A stretch of DNA of 17,609 bases from Arsenophonus sp048493715 (lineage in GTDB: Bacteria; Pseudomonadota; Gammaproteobacteria; Enterobacterales; Enterobacteriaceae): contig JBGDCZ010000047.1 in assembly GCA_048493715.1 (NCBI GenBank), positions 1 to 17,609 on the forward strand, read 5' to 3'. How positions within the stretch are numbered: the first letter of the stretch is position 1; each line of letters starts with the position of its first letter. Below are positions 14,591 through 17,609 of this stretch, in pieces. A program made the translations under genes and the position numbers. Below the pieces are notes generated by a model. It saw nothing but the letters and a program-made list of their open reading frames with translations. It had not been told where the DNA came from and searched no databases.

Positions 14591-15100
14591 TTAGTATTTT
14601 TTATCATCATGATCTTCTTTTTTAGAAAATTTGTCTTCATGTTTAATGCTGTTGGATAGATCATCAGATTTTCTGTCGAGCTTCCCTTCATAGGTGTTTC
14701 CTTTGGCAAAAGGATTAAAATTATCGTTAGTTGATCCAGCAGAATAAAATTGGATATGCGGCATAAGCTTCATTACTATCAGTTTTTGGATCGGAGAAAA
14801 TAGCAGTAACAAGCCTAAAAAATCAGTAAAAAAACCAGGCAAAATTAACAGAATACCAGCAATCACTAAGGCCACATTCTTGATCATTTCCTCAGCCGGA
14901 TTTTCACCTTCAGCTAATTTTTGCCGTATTAGCAATAAGTTCTTAATCCCCTGACTTTTTACTAAAGAAATTCCAAGGCATGAAGTTAAAACTACCAATA
15001 TTAAGGTGGTTAATACGCCTATGCTCTCAGCAACCCCAACAAAAATAACCGCTTCTATATAAATTAACAGGCATAAAAGTATGAATGGAAACCAACGCAT
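14591..15100 (-). CDS. fxsA: FxsA family inner-membrane protein
   Basis: A 169-residue FxsA protein (E. coli FxsA 158). Hydrophobic segments lie at residues about 3-22, 25-45, 75-95 and 97-113 with the family block LLILPGFFTDFLGLLLLFSPIQ. The C-terminal 55 residues are polar, Lys/Asp rich and cytoplasmic by inference. In E. coli, overproduction relieves exclusion of phage T7 by F-plasmid PifA; its normal role is unknown. Start ATG 15100 has AAGGAGAA 5 bases upstream. In E. coli yjeH lies between fxsA and groES; here that gene is absent. It is divergent from aspA. Confidence 0.93.
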   Translation of the reverse strand: MRWFPFILLCLLIYIEAVIFVGVAESIGVLTTLILVVLTSCLGISLVKSQGIKNLLLIRQKLAEGENPAEEMIKNVALVIAGILLILPGFFTDFLGLLLLFSPIQKLIVMKLMPHIQFYSAGSTNDNFNPFAKGNTYEGKLDRKSDDLSNSIKHEDKFSKKEDHDDKKY

Positions 15101-15274
15101 ACAATTCTCCTTAATATTCTTTAATAAAAAGATAGCCTCTTAACTAAGCAAGATAAATTGCATGCAAAAGACTAAAATCACAATATTTGCTTTTTAAGCC
15201 GGATAATACCTATATGATGTAGATTTATCATACATTTTTCAATTATAAAAAAATCTAATGTTTTTAATTGGTTA

Positions 15275-15290
15275 TGTGAAATTGATCACA
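15275..15290 (+). promoter_or_regulatory. CRP-cAMP binding site upstream of aspA
   Basis: TGTGA-AATTGA-TCACA is a perfect CRP half-site pair with 6-base spacing. It is 190 bases before the aspA start; AT-rich -10-like sequences at 15311-15320 and TATAAT at 15373-15378 follow. The first would place CRP near -41 to -44. It could also act on divergent fxsA. Confidence 0.7.
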
Positions 15291-15350
15291 CATATCATAT
15301 TTAATTCACTAAGATACATATAAAGTGATCCAGATTTATGACAACACCAC

Positions 15351-15362
15351 TATTCCGGAATA
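15351..15362. repeat. Perfect 12-bp palindrome in the aspA leader/promoter region
   Basis: TATTCCGGAATA is a perfect dyad 10 bases before the TATAAT at 15373. Such a position would suit a repressor or activator site, but I cannot name the protein. Confidence 0.35.
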
Positions 15363-15480
15363 TGATCATTATTATAATTAGACCCATAGTTATTAATTTC
15401 ATATTTTACTTTAAAATAACCCTTTTTTACTTATTACATACATTTTCAGTTAGGAAGTCTTTAATTTTAAGAAGGTTTAT

Positions 15481-16905
15481 ATGTCTAAAAATATTCGTTC
15501 TGAAGAAGACCTATTAGGTAAACGAGATGTGCCTGCTGACGCCTACTATGGTATTCACACATTGCGTGCGATTGAGAATTTCTATATTAGCGATCGAACT
15601 ATTAATCATGTACCCGAATTTATTCGGGGAATGGTAATGGTAAAAAAAGCTGCAGCAATGGCAAATAAAGAATTAAAAACCATTCCACAAAAACAAGCAG
15701 ACGCGATTATTAATGCCTGTGACGAAATCTTACATAAAGGCAGATGTATGGATCAGTTTCCAATAGATATCTTTCAAGGAGGAGCCGGGACATCTTTAAA
15801 TATGAATACCAACGAAGTACTCGCTAATATTGGTCTTGAATTAATGGGTCATAAAAAAGGTGAATACCAATATTTAGATCCCAATGATCATATAAATAAA
15901 AGTCAATCAACTAACGATGCCTATCCAACTGGCTTTCGAATAGCTGTTTATAATTCTATTACTAACCTAATTAAATCAATAACCCTACTTAAAGAAGGTT
16001 TTGAACAAAAAGCAAACCAATTTAAAGATATTCTTAAAATGGGTCGTACTCAATTACAAGATGCGGTCCCGATGACAGTAGGACAAGAATTTCATGCATT
16101 TGCCACTCTATTAAAAGAGGAGATAAAAAACTTACATCGTGCCAGTGAATTGCTGCTCGAAGTCAATCTGGGTGCCACCGCAATCGGAACCGGACTCAAT
16201 ACAGTTCCCGGTTATCAAGAACTAGTAGTGAAAAAATTAGCTGAAGTGACCGAATTGCCCTGTATTCCGGCAGAAGATTTAATTGAAGCAACCTCCGACT
16301 GTGGTGCTTATATTATGGTACACGCGGGCCTAAAACGGCTAGCTGTTAAACTGTCAAAAATCTGTAATGATCTTCGCCTGCTCTCTTCCGGGCCCCGTGC
16401 TGGTTTAAAAGAAATAAACCTGCCAGAATTACAAGCAGGCTCCTCGATAATGCCAGCTAAAGTCAATCCGGTTATTCCTGAAGTTGTTAACCAAGCATGC
16501 TTCAAAGTCATCGGCAACGATACTTGTGTCACTATGGCTGCGGAAGCAGGACAATTGCAATTGAACGTTATGGAGCCGGCAATCGGCCAAGCGATTTTTG
16601 AATCCATTTCATTAGTGAATAATGCTTGCCGTAATTTACTTGAAAAATGTATTACAGGTATCACCGTCAATAAAGACATTTGTGAAAAATATGTCTTTAA
16701 CTCGATTGGAATTGTCACTTATCTTAATCCATTTATCGGTCATCACAATGGCGATATTGTTGGCAAAATATGTGCTGAAACAGGTATGAGTGTTAAAGAA
16801 GTGGTGTTAGAACGAGGTTTACTAACAGAAGAACAATTAGACGATATTTTCTCGGTCGAAAATCTAAAAAAACCACAATATAAAGCGAAACGTTTTGATG
16901 ATTAA
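15481..16905 (+). CDS. aspA: Aspartate ammonia-lyase (aspartase)
   Basis: A 474-residue enzyme of the fumarase/aspartase superfamily (E. coli AspA 478), a cytosolic tetramer that reversibly splits L-aspartate into fumarate and ammonia. The GSSIMPAKVNP signature (320-330, catalytic Ser loop), SQSTNDAYPT (141-150), GRTQLQDAVPMTVGQE (about 188-203) and the TGTSLNMN-like GAGTSLNMNTNEV (101-113) are intact. Start ATG 15481 has AAGG (with AAGAAGG) 5-8 bases upstream. CRP control is likely from the site about 190 bases upstream. It supplies fumarate for anaerobic respiration or aspartate from fumarate. Its usual partner dcuA follows but is broken, which removes the normal C4-dicarboxylate exchange and may leave aspA for internal amino acid metabolism. 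Confidence 0.98.
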   Translation: MSKNIRSEEDLLGKRDVPADAYYGIHTLRAIENFYISDRTINHVPEFIRGMVMVKKAAAMANKELKTIPQKQADAIINACDEILHKGRCMDQFPIDIFQGGAGTSLNMNTNEVLANIGLELMGHKKGEYQYLDPNDHINKSQSTNDAYPTGFRIAVYNSITNLIKSITLLKEGFEQKANQFKDILKMGRTQLQDAVPMTVGQEFHAFATLLKEEIKNLHRASELLLEVNLGATAIGTGLNTVPGYQELVVKKLAEVTELPCIPAEDLIEATSDCGAYIMVHAGLKRLAVKLSKICNDLRLLSSGPRAGLKEINLPELQAGSSIMPAKVNPVIPEVVNQACFKVIGNDTCVTMAAEAGQLQLNVMEPAIGQAIFESISLVNNACRNLLEKCITGITVNKDICEKYVFNSIGIVTYLNPFIGHHNGDIVGKICAETGMSVKEVVLERGLLTEEQLDDIFSVENLKKPQYKAKRFDD

Positions 16906-17038
16906 TTTAATATGCTAACCACAAAAATTAATTCGTCTTAATTATTAAGCACACTCTCTCCAAAGAAGCGTGCCTTTTCCTTTATATAAACACAAAAAAC
17001 AAACAAAATATTATCAATTATTTCAAGGAGTAAACATT

Positions 17039-17609
17039 ATGTTAGCGATAGAATTTATTATTGTTCTACTGGCCATCTTTCTGGGAGCACGATTAGGAAG
17101 TATCGGTATAATTTTTGCTGGTGGTCTAGGTGTATTGATGCTGGCAATATTAGGGGTTAAACCAGGAACAATACCATTCGATGTTATTTTCATCATTATG
17201 GCAGTTATTGCCGTTATCTCAGCTATGCAGATTACTGGCGGATTAGATTATTTAATTGAGCAAACAGAAAAACTGCTTCGTAAAAATCCAAAATACATTA
17301 CCTATTAGCACACTCGTTACTTACTTTCTGACCTTATTTGCAGGTACAGGTAACATTTCACTAGCAACATTGCCTTTTATCGCTGAGGTTGCTAAAGAAC
17401 AAGGTATAAAACCCAGTCGACCCTTATCAACAGCTGTTGTTGCAGCACAAATCGGGATTACTGCCTCACCCATTTCTGCAGCAGTGGTCTATGTCACTTC
17501 GGTTATGGAAAATCCTACGCTGGTTGGTAGTGGAAATACTGTTAGCTATATTAGCTGTATTAGTCTTAACTTAATCTGACAATTCTGATTTAAAAAAGAG
17601 AGTTACCGG
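17039..17609 (+). pseudogene. dcuA: dcuA (C4-dicarboxylate antiporter) pseudogene, partial at window edge
   Basis: ATG 17039 has AAGGAG (17025-17030) 8 bases upstream and begins MLAIEFIIVLLAIFLGARLG, the DcuA N terminus; the frame open from 16970 has no ribosome site. It is read to KNPKYIT, then two one-base losses (near 17302 and 17311, compared with ITILAPxVT) put a TAG at 17306. The next frame continues cleanly (VTYFLTLFAGTGNISLATLP, STAVVAAQIGITASPISAAVVY). After VMEN the protein diverges; another frame gives EILLAILAVLVLT, like the next helix, followed by TAA, which suggests a third lesion with loss of about 15 residues. DcuA exchanges fumarate, aspartate and succinate in the inner membrane (about 433 residues in E. 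coli). The 3' half is outside the window. Probably inactive. Confidence 0.88.

Noticed and set aside
16308..16718. Minus-strand ORF inside aspA
   Set aside because: Antisense shadow of the aspartase signature region.
16946..16980. Possible terminator between aspA and dcuA (GCAC…GTGC followed by CTTTT)
   Set aside because: Only four paired bases with a mismatch above; too weak to call, and dcuA is usually co-transcribed or has its own promoter.
1..17609. General sequencing error as the cause of all frameshifts
   Set aside because: groES, groEL, fxsA, aspA, efp, epmB, yjeI and a 712-codon effector are uninterrupted, and tsuA and the LysR gene also carry nonsense substitutions. Error remains possible for azoR, ibpB and dcuA individually.
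1..17609. CRISPR arrays, tRNA or rRNA genes, insertion sequences
   Set aside because: I found no spaced direct repeats, cloverleaf, transposase or terminal inverted repeats anywhere in the window.

Overview
The window is about 17.6 kb of AT-rich enterobacterial chromosome. Gene content matches the conserved Enterobacterales block dcuA-aspA-fxsA-groES-groEL-yjeI-epmB-efp-(ecnAB)-sugE. Low GC, long AT-rich spacers, many broken but recognisable genes and a type III secretion effector with its chaperone suggest an insect-associated member of the Morganellaceae (Arsenophonus-like) whose genome is being reduced. The genus is an inference; no rRNA is present to test it.

Left part (1-5500). A protein end with 11-residue repeats is followed by about 0.9 kb of gene-poor DNA and a small exported orphan. 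Next comes a thiosulfate uptake pair: tsuB (yeeD) is intact, while tsuA (yeeE) is dead, with nonsense codons, a 22-base homopolymer frameshift and a second frameshift. Then come a full-length LysR regulator pseudogene, an azoR gene broken by one extra G in a G6 run, and an ibpB-like small heat-shock gene with two frameshifts.

Centre (5500-10000). sugE (gdx) is intact, with a -10/-35 promoter and two leader hairpins resembling a worn guanidine-II riboswitch. Between sugE and efp, where E. coli carries ecnAB, lie a class I type III secretion chaperone gene and a large YopH-like effector. The effector has two tyrosine phosphatase domains: the first has lost its catalytic residues and the second keeps all of them. 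A proline-rich SH3-type motif lies near the N terminus. A btsT/cstA fragment and an 8-bp tandem repeat flank this islet.

Right part (10000-17609). The housekeeping core is intact: efp and its modification enzyme epmB are divergent, then the yjeI lipoprotein, groEL/groES behind a clear sigma-32 promoter, fxsA, and aspA with a perfect CRP half-site pair upstream. dcuA, the C4-dicarboxylate carrier normally paired with aspA, is frameshifted and continues beyond the window. About 6 kb of uninterrupted housekeeping ORFs next to clusters of lesions elsewhere argues that most breaks are real decay, not sequencing error.

The most interesting object is the tandem pseudophosphatase-phosphatase effector with its chaperone, followed by the degenerate riboswitch and the 22-base homopolymer in tsuA.
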